15,661 bases of DNA, taken from the NCBI GenBank assembly GCA_017622395.1, contig JAGARF010000247.1, forward strand, positions 1 to 15,661. The letters run 5' to 3'. Below the pieces are notes generated by a model. That model had not been told where the DNA came from and searched no databases. It saw nothing but the letters and a program-made list of their open reading frames with translations. Every line of letters starts with the position of its first letter. Position 1 is the first letter of the stretch. Of this stretch, positions 7,274 to 15,639 are shown piece by piece. Both the position numbers and the translations under genes were made by a program. The stretch is from Clostridia bacterium (GTDB lineage Bacteria > Bacillota > Clostridia > RGIG6154).

Positions 7274-7714
7274 TTATAAACCGTAGCTTGAAAGATGCTC
7301 TGCGAATTTTTCTTCGTCAACTTCAGCTTCTTCATTGTTGTACTTAGTCCATTTATCGTATGACCAAAGTTCTATATATGAACCCTGCCCTACAACCGCA
7401 ACATCTTTTTCAATTCCCGCATATTTTATAAGCATATCAGGAAGCAGTATTCTTCCCTGCTTGTCCACATTACATTCTGCTGAGTGGGAAAGCACTTCTC
7501 TTTTAAATCTTACTGCGATTTTGTCGCTTTCTTTAATAGAAGAAACTTTTTCAAAGAATGACTGCCACTCTGTTGGTGAATACACCTTGAGGCACTGCCC
7601 CTTTTCCTGTGAAATGGTTATGTAGAAAACATCGCCGATATCGTCACGGAATTTTGCAGGCATAATAATTCTGCCCTTAACATCAATGCTGTGGTTATAT
7701 TCGCCTATTAACAT
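7274..7714 (-). CDS. mraZ: MraZ, transcriptional regulator of the dcw cluster
   Basis: A 146-residue MraZ protein with two SpoVT-AbrB-like units, each marked by the conserved D-x-K/Q-G-R motif: DVKGRIIMP (11-19) and DKQGRILLP (84-92). MraZ forms ring-shaped oligomers and binds short repeats upstream of its own gene, repressing the cluster in studied species. The frame is open upstream and would add 11 residues. The start at 7714 (MLIGEYNHSID) is preferred because it matches the family N-terminus and has AAAGGAG 8 nt upstream at 7723-7729. It is the first gene of the minus-strand operon, and the AAAGTGG boxes just upstream are its likely binding sites. Confidence 0.96.
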   Translation of the reverse strand: MLIGEYNHSIDVKGRIIMPAKFRDDIGDVFYITISQEKGQCLKVYSPTEWQSFFEKVSSIKESDKIAVRFKREVLSHSAECNVDKQGRILLPDMLIKYAGIEKDVAVVGQGSYIELWSYDKWTKYNNEEAEVDEEKFAEHLSSYGL

Positions 7715-7743
7715 TTGCAAAACTCCTTTCTTTGTTTTTTCTT

Positions 7744-7781
7744 CCACTTTCTTCCACTTTTGTGTACTCTTCCCCCACTTT
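7744..7781 (-). promoter_or_regulatory. MraZ operator: three AAAGTGG boxes
   Basis: Read on the minus strand, AAAGTGG occurs exactly at 7781-7775, 7760-7754 and 7750-7744. The last two are separated by 3 nt (10-bp period), and the first is 21 bp from the next, two helical turns. A degenerate partner (AGAGTAC) falls in the gap. AAAGTGK boxes with 3-nt spacers are the described MraZ site in Mollicutes, relatives of Bacillota. The array begins at about the expected transcription start, a position suited to repression. Confidence 0.82.
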
Positions 7782-7787
7782 TGTTAT

Positions 7788-7816
7788 ATCATACAACATT
7801 TTATAGAAATAATCAA
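7788..7816 (-). promoter_or_regulatory. Sigma-A-type promoter of the dcw operon
   Basis: The minus strand carries TTGATT (-35, 7816-7811), an exact 17-nt spacer and TATGAT (-10, 7793-7788). AT-rich A-tracts lie immediately upstream (7817-7846), as in UP elements. The predicted start of transcription is near 7781, right at the first AAAGTGG box. It would give a leader of about 65 nt to the mraZ ATG. Confidence 0.72.
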
Positions 7817-7896
7817 GTGTTTTTTATAAAATTTTTTAACTTTTTTGTCATATTCATAAAATTTTTCTACATATATATAAAAATACAAGAAAAAGG

Positions 7897-7925
7897 GTGA
7901 CAAAACAGAGAATATGTGTTATACT
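7897..7925 (+). promoter_or_regulatory. Sigma-A-type promoter of the glg operon
   Basis: GTGACA (-35, 7897-7902), a 17-nt spacer and TATACT (-10, 7920-7925) precede glgA. The expected transcription start is near 7932, about 29 nt before the glgA ATG. It diverges from the dcw promoter, with 80 bp between the two -35 boxes. Confidence 0.65.
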
Positions 7926-7960
7926 ATCTCTATATTTTTAATAAGGCGGAGGTACTTTAT

Positions 7961-9385
7961 ATGAAAAAAATTATGTTCGCAACAAGCGAGGCATATCCAT
8001 TCCTAAAAACAGGAGGTCTTGGCGATGTAGCTTATGCTCTTCCAAAAGAACTTAATAAGAACGGCTACGAGACAAGAGTTATTTGTCCCCTCTACCAGGA
8101 TATTAAAGATGAATATAAAAATAAAATGAAAAAGATTTGCGATTTTACCGTTCCTGTTGGCTGGAGAAGTCAGTATTGCGGACTTTTAACTGCCACTCTC
8201 GGTAATACAGTTTTTTATTTCCTTGATAATGAATATTATTTCAAAAGAGGCGGTGCGTACGGTTATTATGATGATGGCGAAAGATTTGCTTTCTTTGACA
8301 GAGCAATTTTAGAAGCAATCCTTCACATTGAAGACTTTGACCCGGATATTATTCATTGTAACGACTGGCACACAGGTCTTGTTCCTGTGCTTATGCACCA
8401 CTATTATTACGGAACAAAAGCTTTTTGTAAGGTTGTTTATTCAATCCACAACTTAAAGTTCCAGGGTATGTTCCCAAAACAGATTTTAACAGAGCTTTTA
8501 AACCTTAACGACGGCTATTATACCGACGATAAGCTTAAATTCTATGACTGCATTTCATTTATGAAAGGCGGAATTGTTTACTCAGACTTTGTTAACACCG
8601 TAAGCCCCACATACGCAGAAGAAATTCAGGGCGAATACTATGGCGAAGGACTTGACGGCGTTCTTCGTGCAAACAACTACAAATTAAAGGGCATATTAAA
8701 CGGCATAGACTATGAGCTTTATGACCCTAAAACAGACAAATCCCTTTATGAAAACTTCAGCTCTGTAAAAATTGATAAAAAGAAAATCAACAAAACAAGA
8801 CTTCAGCAGGATTTGGGACTTGCTGTTTCAGAGGATATTCCTATGATTGGTATTATCAGCAGAATGACTCCTCAGAAAGGCTTTGACCTTGTTATCGCAG
8901 TCCTTGAGCAAATTATGAACAACAATGTTCAGCTTGTTATGCTTGGTACAGGCGATGCAAAATATGAAGAAGTATTTAAGTATTTTGCTCACAAATACCC
9001 TGACAGAATGTCTGTTAATATTACATTCTCAGATGATCTTGCAAGAAAAATCTATGCAGCATCTGATTTATTCCTGATGCCTTCTCTCTTTGAGCCTTGC
9101 GGACTTGGTCAGCTTATGGCTTTAAGATACGGCTCAATTCCTGTTGTCCGTGAAACAGGCGGTCTTAAAGACACAGTTACCCCTTACAACGAATATACAG
9201 GTAAAGGTAACGGTTTCTCTTTTGCAAACTTCAACGCACACGAAATGCTCCATGTTATTGAGTATGCACTTTCTCAGTATCATAACAAGGACGCATGGAA
9301 CAAGCTTGTAAGAAATGCTATGAGAAGTAAGTTTGACTGGCAGTTAGCCGCTAAAAACTATATTGATGTATACGAAAACTTATAA
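7961..9385 (+). CDS. glgA: GlgA, glycogen synthase (ADP-glucose, GT5)
   Basis: Cytoplasmic retaining glucosyltransferase that extends alpha-1,4-glucan from ADP-glucose. The protein is 474 residues, the usual length. The N-terminal half has KTGGLGDV (16-23, the KxGGL nucleotide-sugar loop), CNDWHTGL (133-140) and HNLKFQG (163-169). The C-terminal Rossmann half has SRMTPQKGFDL (300-310, with the donor-binding Arg301 and Lys306) and FEPCGLGQLMALRYG (377-391). The open frame extends to 7916, but that start would lie inside the promoter. The ATG at 7961 follows GGAGG with 8-nt spacing and gives the typical MKKIMFATSEAYPF. First gene of a plus-strand operon with glgP 20 nt downstream. No glgC/glgD, the source of ADP-glucose, is in the window. 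Confidence 0.96.
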   Translation: MKKIMFATSEAYPFLKTGGLGDVAYALPKELNKNGYETRVICPLYQDIKDEYKNKMKKICDFTVPVGWRSQYCGLLTATLGNTVFYFLDNEYYFKRGGAYGYYDDGERFAFFDRAILEAILHIEDFDPDIIHCNDWHTGLVPVLMHHYYYGTKAFCKVVYSIHNLKFQGMFPKQILTELLNLNDGYYTDDKLKFYDCISFMKGGIVYSDFVNTVSPTYAEEIQGEYYGEGLDGVLRANNYKLKGILNGIDYELYDPKTDKSLYENFSSVKIDKKKINKTRLQQDLGLAVSEDIPMIGIISRMTPQKGFDLVIAVLEQIMNNNVQLVMLGTGDAKYEEVFKYFAHKYPDRMSVNITFSDDLARKIYAASDLFLMPSLFEPCGLGQLMALRYGSIPVVRETGGLKDTVTPYNEYTGKGNGFSFANFNAHEMLHVIEYALSQYHNKDAWNKLVRNAMRSKFDWQLAAKNYIDVYENL

Positions 9386-9405
9386 TTGAAAGGATATAAA
9401 CATAA

Positions 9406-11841
9406 ATGCTTAACAAAACTAAAGACCAAATTAAAAAAGACTTCCAGCAGAAGCTTATCACAAGATATTCAAAGGATATAGAGCAGGCTCATCCCCTTCA
9501 TATCTACGAAGCTTTCGGAAGACTTATCAGAGATTATGTAACACAGTATTGGTACGAATCAAAGAACAAATACAATGAAAAGACTGTTAAACAGGTTCAT
9601 TATTTTTCAATGGAATTCTTACTTGGTAAGCTCCTTGATACAACCTTAATAAATCTTGGTATCAAAGAACAGGCAACAGAGGCTCTTGCAGAACTTGGTA
9701 TCGACATTAACGACCTTAAAGAAATCGAAATTGAGCCCGGTCTTGGCAACGGCGGTCTTGGCAGACTTGCTGCCTGCTTTTTAGACTCTATGAGCTCAAC
9801 AGGTATTCCTGCATACGGTCAGGGCATACGATACAAATACGGCTTATTCAAGCAGACAATCAAAGAAGGTTATCAGCTTGAAGAAGCAGATAACTGGCTT
9901 AAATATGAAAACATCTGGGAAATGAGAAGAGATGACGAGGCGGTTGTTGTACGCTTTGGCGGTGACATTGATGTAGATATTGACAAAAACGGCGAAATTC
10001 AGGTTCAGCACAAAAACTGCGAAGAGGTTTTAGCTGTTCCATATGATACACCAATCGTTGGCTATGATTGTAAAAATGTTAACACTTTAAGACTCTGGAG
10101 TGCAAAGGTTATCGGCGAAGAGCTTGACTTTTCAGAATTCAGCCACGGCGATTATCTTAAATCTGTTGAAGATAAATACAACACAGAATTAATTTCAAAT
10201 GTACTCTACCCTGATGATTCAACATACGAGGGTAAAAAGCTCCGTCTTAAACAGGAATATTTCTTTGTTAGTGCGGGACTTCAGAGCATTGTTAAAAAAC
10301 ACAAAAAACTCGGTCTTTCAATGGAAAGATTCTACGAAAACCACGCAGTTCATATTAACGACACTCATCCATCATTGGCTATTGCTGAGCTTATGAGAAT
10401 ATTAATCGACGAGGAAAATATTCCTTGGGCAACTGCATGGGAAATCACAAAGAAAACTATGGCTTACACAAACCATACAATTATGGCTGAAGCTTTAGAA
10501 AAAATCGACATTAATCTTATGAAATCACTTCTTCCGAGAATTTATATGATTATTGACGAAATCAACAAGAGATTTGACTATGCCATCTATGAGAAATACG
10601 GTGACAGCTTTGAAAAGAAATCAAAGATGTCTATTCTCTGGGACAACAAAGTAAGAATGGCAAACCTTGCAATAGTAGGTTCACATTCTGTTAACGGTGT
10701 TGCAGCACTTCATACAGACATTCTTAAAAATCAGGAATTAAAAGACTTTAACGAGTTCTTCCCTGATAAATTCAACAACAAAACAAATGGTATCACTCAC
10801 AGAAGATGGCTTATTTCTGCAAACCCTGAGCTTACAAAGCTTATCTGCGATGCTATCGGCGACAAATGGATAAAAGACCCTGAAAGACTTGAGGATCTCC
10901 TCCCATTTGCAGACGACGCAGTTTTCAAAGAAAAATTCAGAGCAGTTAAGCACGGCAAAAAGCTTGAATTTATTGACTTCGTTAACAACACATTTGATAC
11001 AAAGCTTGAATCACACAGTCTTTACGGCACACAGGTTAAAAGACTTCACGCATACAAAAGACAGACACTTAACATTCTCTATGTAATGCACCTTTATAAC
11101 CAAATTCTTGAAAATCCTGATATTGATATGCAGCCAAGAACATTTGTTTTCGGTGCAAAGGCATTTTCAAGCTACAGCCTTGCAAAGAGAGTTATCAAGT
11201 TAATCAATGCAGTTGCAGCAAAAGTTAACAACGACCCAATAGTTCGCGGAAGACTTAAGGTTATCTTCATTCCAAACTACAATGTTGACCTTGCACAGAG
11301 AATTATCCCTGCATCTGATGTTAGTATTCAGATATCAACTGCTTCTAAAGAGGCATCAGGAACAAGTAATATGAAATTTATGATGAACGGTGCAATCACA
11401 CTTGCAACAATGGACGGTGCAAATGTTGAAATCCACGAGGCTGTTGGTGACGATAACATTGTAACCTTCGGTCTTTCATCAGAAGAAGTTATCAACTACT
11501 ATGCTCACGGCGGTTACCTTTCATCTGAAATTTATAACAATGACCCAAGAGTTAAAAAGTGCCTTGACCAGCTTAAAAGCAACTTCTATACAGATGCTGC
11601 AGGTCAGTTTGATGAAATCTTCAATCACTTGGTAACCTGGAATGACGAATTCTTTGTTCTTAAAGATTTCGATGCTTATGTTAAGGCAAACGAAAAAATG
11701 GCTGAAATGTATCAGGACAAGGAAAATTGGTACAGAAGTGCAATTATAAATGTTGCTAAATCAGGTCGTTTCTCATCTGATAACACAATCAGAAACTACG
11801 CAAAAGATATCTGGGGCATTGACCCGACATTTGTAAAATAA
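9406..11841 (+). CDS. glgP: Glycogen/maltodextrin phosphorylase (GT35)
   Basis: Pyridoxal-phosphate enzyme that releases glucose-1-phosphate from the non-reducing ends of alpha-1,4-glucan. The 811-residue length fits bacterial GlgP/MalP. Landmarks are HYFSMEFLLGK (65-75), the glycine-rich GLGNGGLGRLAAC (112-124), the active-site HINDTHPSLAIAELMR, THRRWL, and the cofactor segment EASGTSNMKFMMNGA with the Schiff-base lysine near K657. GANVEIHEAVG follows. The start has GAAAGGA 11 nt upstream, 20 nt after glgA. The stop codon TAA overlaps the next gene's ATG (TAATG). Between a synthase and a debranching-type GH13 enzyme it most likely works on stored glycogen; whether its preferred substrate is glycogen or shorter maltodextrin cannot be told from sequence. 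Confidence 0.96.
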   Translation: MLNKTKDQIKKDFQQKLITRYSKDIEQAHPLHIYEAFGRLIRDYVTQYWYESKNKYNEKTVKQVHYFSMEFLLGKLLDTTLINLGIKEQATEALAELGIDINDLKEIEIEPGLGNGGLGRLAACFLDSMSSTGIPAYGQGIRYKYGLFKQTIKEGYQLEEADNWLKYENIWEMRRDDEAVVVRFGGDIDVDIDKNGEIQVQHKNCEEVLAVPYDTPIVGYDCKNVNTLRLWSAKVIGEELDFSEFSHGDYLKSVEDKYNTELISNVLYPDDSTYEGKKLRLKQEYFFVSAGLQSIVKKHKKLGLSMERFYENHAVHINDTHPSLAIAELMRILIDEENIPWATAWEITKKTMAYTNHTIMAEALEKIDINLMKSLLPRIYMIIDEINKRFDYAIYEKYGDSFEKKSKMSILWDNKVRMANLAIVGSHSVNGVAALHTDILKNQELKDFNEFFPDKFNNKTNGITHRRWLISANPELTKLICDAIGDKWIKDPERLEDLLPFADDAVFKEKFRAVKHGKKLEFIDFVNNTFDTKLESHSLYGTQVKRLHAYKRQTLNILYVMHLYNQILENPDIDMQPRTFVFGAKAFSSYSLAKRVIKLINAVAAKVNNDPIVRGRLKVIFIPNYNVDLAQRIIPASDVSIQISTASKEASGTSNMKFMMNGAITLATMDGANVEIHEAVGDDNIVTFGLSSEEVINYYAHGGYLSSEIYNNDPRVKKCLDQLKSNFYTDAAGQFDEIFNHLVTWNDEFFVLKDFDAYVKANEKMAEMYQDKENWYRSAIINVAKSGRFSSDNTIRNYAKDIWGIDPTFVK

Positions 11842-13544
11842 TGATATATTACAATTCCTGGGATAAAAAATGCAAGTCGCACTTCGGTGCAGTTGTAAAG
11901 GGTACTGAGGTATCATTTACAGTATATTCCGACAACTGCTTTGAAGCATATCTTTGTATAGAAGATAAAGAGCTTAAAATGGATAAAAACGGTCATACAT
12001 TTTCAATCAGCTATAAGGCTGAAAAGCTCGGACCTGTCTTCTACTGTTTCAGACTTACATCAAACAATTTATATACAATCTATATAGGAAAAGGAACAAG
12101 GGAAAATTCTGAATTTTCCCTTGTTTGTCCTGCACTTTTACATCAGCTTACAGTATACGAAGAAATGCCAGACCTGCCAGATTGGTACACAAACGGCATT
12201 ATGTACCAGATTTTTCCTGACAGATTTTGCAAAAGCGGCAATATCCGTCATATTAAAGAAAACTGCCATATTTATGATGATTGGTACGAAATTCCCAAAT
12301 ATATAAAAACCGAAGAAGGAGGAATAGAAAAGTGGGACTTTTTCGGAGGGAATTTTGATGGTATACGCGAAAAGCTTGACTATCTGAAGGAACTTAATGT
12401 TTCAGTTATCTATTTAAACCCCATATTTGAGGCAACATCAAATCATCGTTATAATACGGCGGATTACACAAGGGTTGACCCTATGCTTGGTACAGAAGAA
12501 GATTTTGACAGACTTATTGCCGAAGCCGAAAGCAAGGGTATCAGAATAATTCTTGATGGTGTTTTTAATCATGTTGGTGCTGAAAGTATCTATTTTGACA
12601 GATTTGGTACTTTCAATTCAAACGGTGCTTGTCAAAGCGAAAACTCCCCTTACTCTGAATGGTTTTATTTTAAAGAATTCCCAACAGACTACGAAAGCTG
12701 GTGGGGTGTTATGGATCTGCCTAAATTAAACACAGAAAATCCAAAGGTTCGTGAATACATTTGTGAAAATGTACTTAAAAAATGGACAAAACATGGCCTT
12801 GGCGGTTGGCGTCTTGATGTTGCAGACGAGCTTTCTGATGAATGTCTGTCTTTGATAAACAAAGCTGTTAAGGATGTTAACAAAGATACTGTTGTTATCG
12901 GCGAGGTGTGGGAGGATGCGTCAAATAAGGTAGCATACTCTGTGCAAAAAAGTTATTTTTCAAAGCCTGAGCTTGATGCTGTTATGAACTATCCTTTCAG
13001 GGATAATATGGTTAAATTTCTTCTTGGTGGCTGTGATGCTTTTTATCTTAAAAATGCATTTATGACACAGCTTGAAAATTATCCGAAAAGAAACTTTATG
13101 GGCAACTTCAATATGCTCTCAACCCACGATATCGCAAGAATTTTCACTGTTGCAGGTAGGGATATGAAAATCCTTGAACAATTTGTTTCAGCTCTTTTCA
13201 TATTCCCCGGTGTGCCCTGTATTTATTATGGTGACGAGGCAGGCCTTGAGGGCGGAAAAGACCCCGACAACAGAAGAACCTTCCCCTGGGGCAGAGAAAA
13301 CAAGGATATATATAATATTTATAAAGAATATAGCGATTTAAGAAACCAGAGTAACACTTTAAAAAGCGGCAATACCCTTTTTGATGCAATAGACGAAAAT
13401 GTCTTCTGCGTTGTAAGATTTAACGAGAAAAATAAAATAATTCTTTATTTAAACAATTCATTTGAAGAAAAGAATTTTCTATCACCATACACCAAAGAAA
13501 GTATTACTGTTCCGTCAAAAGGGATATATATGGAAAAAAATTGA
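11841..13544 (+). CDS. GH13 alpha-amylase family enzyme, neopullulanase/cyclomaltodextrinase type
   Basis: A 567-residue glycoside hydrolase without signal peptide, hence probably cytoplasmic, acting on maltodextrins or glycogen branches. Residues 1 to about 105 form a beta-rich N-terminal domain. The catalytic barrel then begins at WYTNGIMYQIFPDRF. The four GH13 regions are DGVFNH, GGWRLDVADE (nucleophile D326), VIGEVWED (acid/base E355) and LSTHD (D430). The MDLPKLNTENP segment resembles the MPKLN region V of subfamily GH13_20 (neopullulanase, maltogenic amylase, cyclomaltodextrinase); exact specificity is not readable. There is no Shine-Dalgarno of its own: the ATG overlaps the glgP stop, so translation is coupled. 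A 31-bp palindrome lies inside the gene at 12095-12125, and its TGA overlaps the terminator stem. Confidence 0.9.
   Translation: MIYYNSWDKKCKSHFGAVVKGTEVSFTVYSDNCFEAYLCIEDKELKMDKNGHTFSISYKAEKLGPVFYCFRLTSNNLYTIYIGKGTRENSEFSLVCPALLHQLTVYEEMPDLPDWYTNGIMYQIFPDRFCKSGNIRHIKENCHIYDDWYEIPKYIKTEEGGIEKWDFFGGNFDGIREKLDYLKELNVSVIYLNPIFEATSNHRYNTADYTRVDPMLGTEEDFDRLIAEAESKGIRIILDGVFNHVGAESIYFDRFGTFNSNGACQSENSPYSEWFYFKEFPTDYESWWGVMDLPKLNTENPKVREYICENVLKKWTKHGLGGWRLDVADELSDECLSLINKAVKDVNKDTVVIGEVWEDASNKVAYSVQKSYFSKPELDAVMNYPFRDNMVKFLLGGCDAFYLKNAFMTQLENYPKRNFMGNFNMLSTHDIARIFTVAGRDMKILEQFVSALFIFPGVPCIYYGDEAGLEGGKDPDNRRTFPWGRENKDIYNIYKEYSDLRNQSNTLKSGNTLFDAIDENVFCVVRFNEKNKIILYLNNSFEEKNFLSPYTKESITVPSKGIYMEKN
12095..12125. 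repeat. Perfect 31-bp palindrome within the GH13 gene
   Basis: Arms AACAAGGGAAAATTC (12095-12109) and its exact reverse complement (12111-12125) flank a single T. In mRNA this would fold to about a 13-bp stem with a UCUGA loop. It encodes part of the N-terminal domain (TRENSEFSL), so the protein sequence is not disturbed. The trailing bases are not a clear U-run. Confidence 0.8.
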
Positions 13545-13571
13545 AAAGGTGCAACCTATTGCACCTTTTTT
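13544..13571 (+). terminator. Intrinsic terminator of the glg operon
   Basis: AAAAGGTGCAA (13544-13554) pairs perfectly with TTGCACCTTTT (13559-13569) around a CCTA loop, ending in six T residues (13566-13571). It begins in the stop codon of the GH13 gene. The opposite strand also ends in an A/T-rich run, so it could work both ways. Confidence 0.9.
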
Positions 13572-13598
13572 AGGTATTATTTACAGGAGGGATAAATT

Positions 13599-15614
13599 AT
13601 GAAAAAGATTTTAAGTATCACACTAACAATTTTAATCCTTTTAAGCAGTTTTACTGTTTTGGCACAGGACAATATTGCAGTTTCTCTTGCATCTGTCAAA
13701 TCAAAAATCGAAGTTCCTGCAAACCTTTCTGAATTTGACAGTTCTGTAAGCACAAGAAAGGACAAAACCATTTACCGTTTTAATTGGTATAATTCGGACC
13801 GTTCAGAAAGCCTTTCTGTTACTGCAACCGAAACAGGAATTATAACAAACTACAGCTACTACAGCAACGATATGTACAATCGTGCAGACAAACAGCTTTC
13901 ATCATTTACAAGAAATGATGCACAGCTTATGGCAGATAATTTCCTCAAAAAGGCAATTCCTGAAGCTTTCACCGATACAGATATTTTTGTTTATAAAAAC
14001 ATCTCTGTTGACTTCTCAGAAAACGGCACTTCCTATTCTGTTTTGTTCAACAGAGAATTAGAAGGCATTGAAGTTATAGGACAGACTGCAACTGTAGATA
14101 TTTTAGTAAAAGGTGAAAATGCTATTGTTACAAATATGCACACTTCTTTTGATAAAATTACATATGAAGATATCAAAAACGGAAAAGCATACATAGAAAA
14201 CAAAGAAGAAGTGTATAAAGCTGTATTTCCTGCAGAACTTATGTATGTTAAAAAGAAATATGATGACAAAGAATTTTCTCTTGTATACCGTTTAAAAGGC
14301 GGAAATGGCTATATTTCAGCTTTTACAGGAGAAAAGGTTGAGCCTTTCTCCGATGCGGAGCTATATTTAAAAAATGAGTCTATGTCCGACTCTGTCGCAG
14401 GAATGGGTGGAAGCGAATTCACACCTCAGGAGCTTAAAGAGCTTGAAAATGTCAAAAATCTTATTTCTGTTGAAGATGCAGTTAAGTTAATTAAAAGTGA
14501 GTCTTTATTTAACACAAACAAAAACAGCAAAGTAATATCTTCCCGTTATAACAAGCTTGACGGCAAATACACTTTAGAGGTTTCTTTGCAAACAGACGAA
14601 AACAACGGCGAAAGATTTGTTTTAGATGCACAGACAAAAGAGCTTAAAAGCTTTTATTCATACGACTATTCATATGATGCAAAAACAGATAAAAAGCTTT
14701 CTGAGAAAGAAATTTCTGATGCTGAAAAGGTAATTGATGCTGTTATTAAAAAATACGCAGGAACAGTTTCCCTTAAAGGCAATGAAACCTCTGTAAACAA
14801 TGAATATGTATCAAAATCCTATATCAGACTTGAAAACAATGTTCCTGTTGACGGAAACAGTATTTCAGTTACATACAAAGACGGCAAAATAACAAGCTAT
14901 TCAAAGTATTTTGAAGATAAAACCTTTGTTCCTTTGGAGGGCGTTATAGCCACTGAGGAGGCATATAATAAAGTTTTAGAGTATCATCCCATCAAGCTCT
15001 GTTACTTAAATACAGGCGAAGAATATAAGCTCTGCTACACTCTTGACCTTGTTAACGGATATGTGGAAATAGATGCAAAAACAGGCGAAAAGACAAGAGC
15101 AACTCAAAATGCGTTTAACTTTTACAATGACCTTGAAAAGCATTGGTGCAAAACCGCTGTTGAAAAGCTTGCCCAAATAGGTATTTCCTTCGAGGGCGAA
15201 AGCTTTGAACCTGAAAAAGAAATTACACAGCTTGAAATGTTAAGACTTTTCGGTGCCGCTGTAAAATACACAAGTTATCTTACTTTAGATGCTGAAAACC
15301 TTTATAAAACTCTTGAACGAGAAAACATTGTACCAAAAACAGAACGAGCAGATGCCTCCCCTGTTTTAAGAGAAGATGCATTTGTATATCTTGTCCGTTT
15401 CTTAGGTTACGAAAGAATTGCAAAAGCAGAAGAAATCTTTACAACAAAATTCGCTGACCAGAACTTGATTTCAAAAGGAAAGCTTGGATATGCTTCTATT
15501 TTGTCAGGTCTTAAGGTTATAAACGGCAACGGCAGTCTTGTTAAACCAAAAGATAATTTAACAAGAGCAGAGGCTGTAGTTATGATATATAATTTATTTA
15601 CAAATATTTCTTGA
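13599..15614 (+). CDS. Secreted protein with tandem PepSY/YcdB-like units and C-terminal SLH repeats
   Basis: A 671-residue exported protein of unknown function. The N-terminus is a signal peptide (MKKI, hydrophobic 5-20, likely cleavage after VLA at 20-22). Two similar alpha/beta units follow, about 55-250 and 285-500. Each includes a stretch where a trailing 'G/DAQTKEL...S..Y' strand resembles PepSY or YcdB/YcdC domains; this family assignment is by eye. The C-terminus has SLH-type repeats at about 510-553 (DLEKHWCKTAVEKLAQIGI), a degenerate one at about 567-603, and one at 617-668 (FADQNLISKGKLGYASILSGLKVI, then TRAEAVVMIYNL). SLH repeats usually hold proteins to pyruvylated cell-wall polymers, so it probably sits on the outer wall. 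AGGAGG lies 8 nt before the ATG. No own promoter is apparent between the upstream terminator and this start. Confidence 0.85.
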   Translation: MKKILSITLTILILLSSFTVLAQDNIAVSLASVKSKIEVPANLSEFDSSVSTRKDKTIYRFNWYNSDRSESLSVTATETGIITNYSYYSNDMYNRADKQLSSFTRNDAQLMADNFLKKAIPEAFTDTDIFVYKNISVDFSENGTSYSVLFNRELEGIEVIGQTATVDILVKGENAIVTNMHTSFDKITYEDIKNGKAYIENKEEVYKAVFPAELMYVKKKYDDKEFSLVYRLKGGNGYISAFTGEKVEPFSDAELYLKNESMSDSVAGMGGSEFTPQELKELENVKNLISVEDAVKLIKSESLFNTNKNSKVISSRYNKLDGKYTLEVSLQTDENNGERFVLDAQTKELKSFYSYDYSYDAKTDKKLSEKEISDAEKVIDAVIKKYAGTVSLKGNETSVNNEYVSKSYIRLENNVPVDGNSISVTYKDGKITSYSKYFEDKTFVPLEGVIATEEAYNKVLEYHPIKLCYLNTGEEYKLCYTLDLVNGYVEIDAKTGEKTRATQNAFNFYNDLEKHWCKTAVEKLAQIGISFEGESFEPEKEITQLEMLRLFGAAVKYTSYLTLDAENLYKTLERENIVPKTERADASPVLREDAFVYLVRFLGYERIAKAEEIFTTKFADQNLISKGKLGYASILSGLKVINGNGSLVKPKDNLTRAEAVVMIYNLFTNIS

Positions 15615-15639
15615 TTTTTTACATAAAAAATGGTAAAAT
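15611..15639 (+). promoter_or_regulatory. Sigma-A-type promoter for a gene beyond the right edge
   Basis: TTGATT (-35, 15611-15616), a 17-nt spacer and TAAAAT (-10, 15634-15639) overlap the stop codon of the SLH-protein gene. The -35 box equals that of the dcw promoter. No coding start is visible in the remaining 22 bases. Confidence 0.5.

Noticed and set aside
7715..7747. Upstream start for mraZ at 7747
   Set aside because: It would overlap the operator boxes and the Shine-Dalgarno of the better start at 7714.
7916..7960. Upstream ATG for glgA at 7916
   Set aside because: It lies inside the -35/-10 spacer of the glgA promoter, and the extra residues do not fit the family; the ATG at 7961 has GGAGG.
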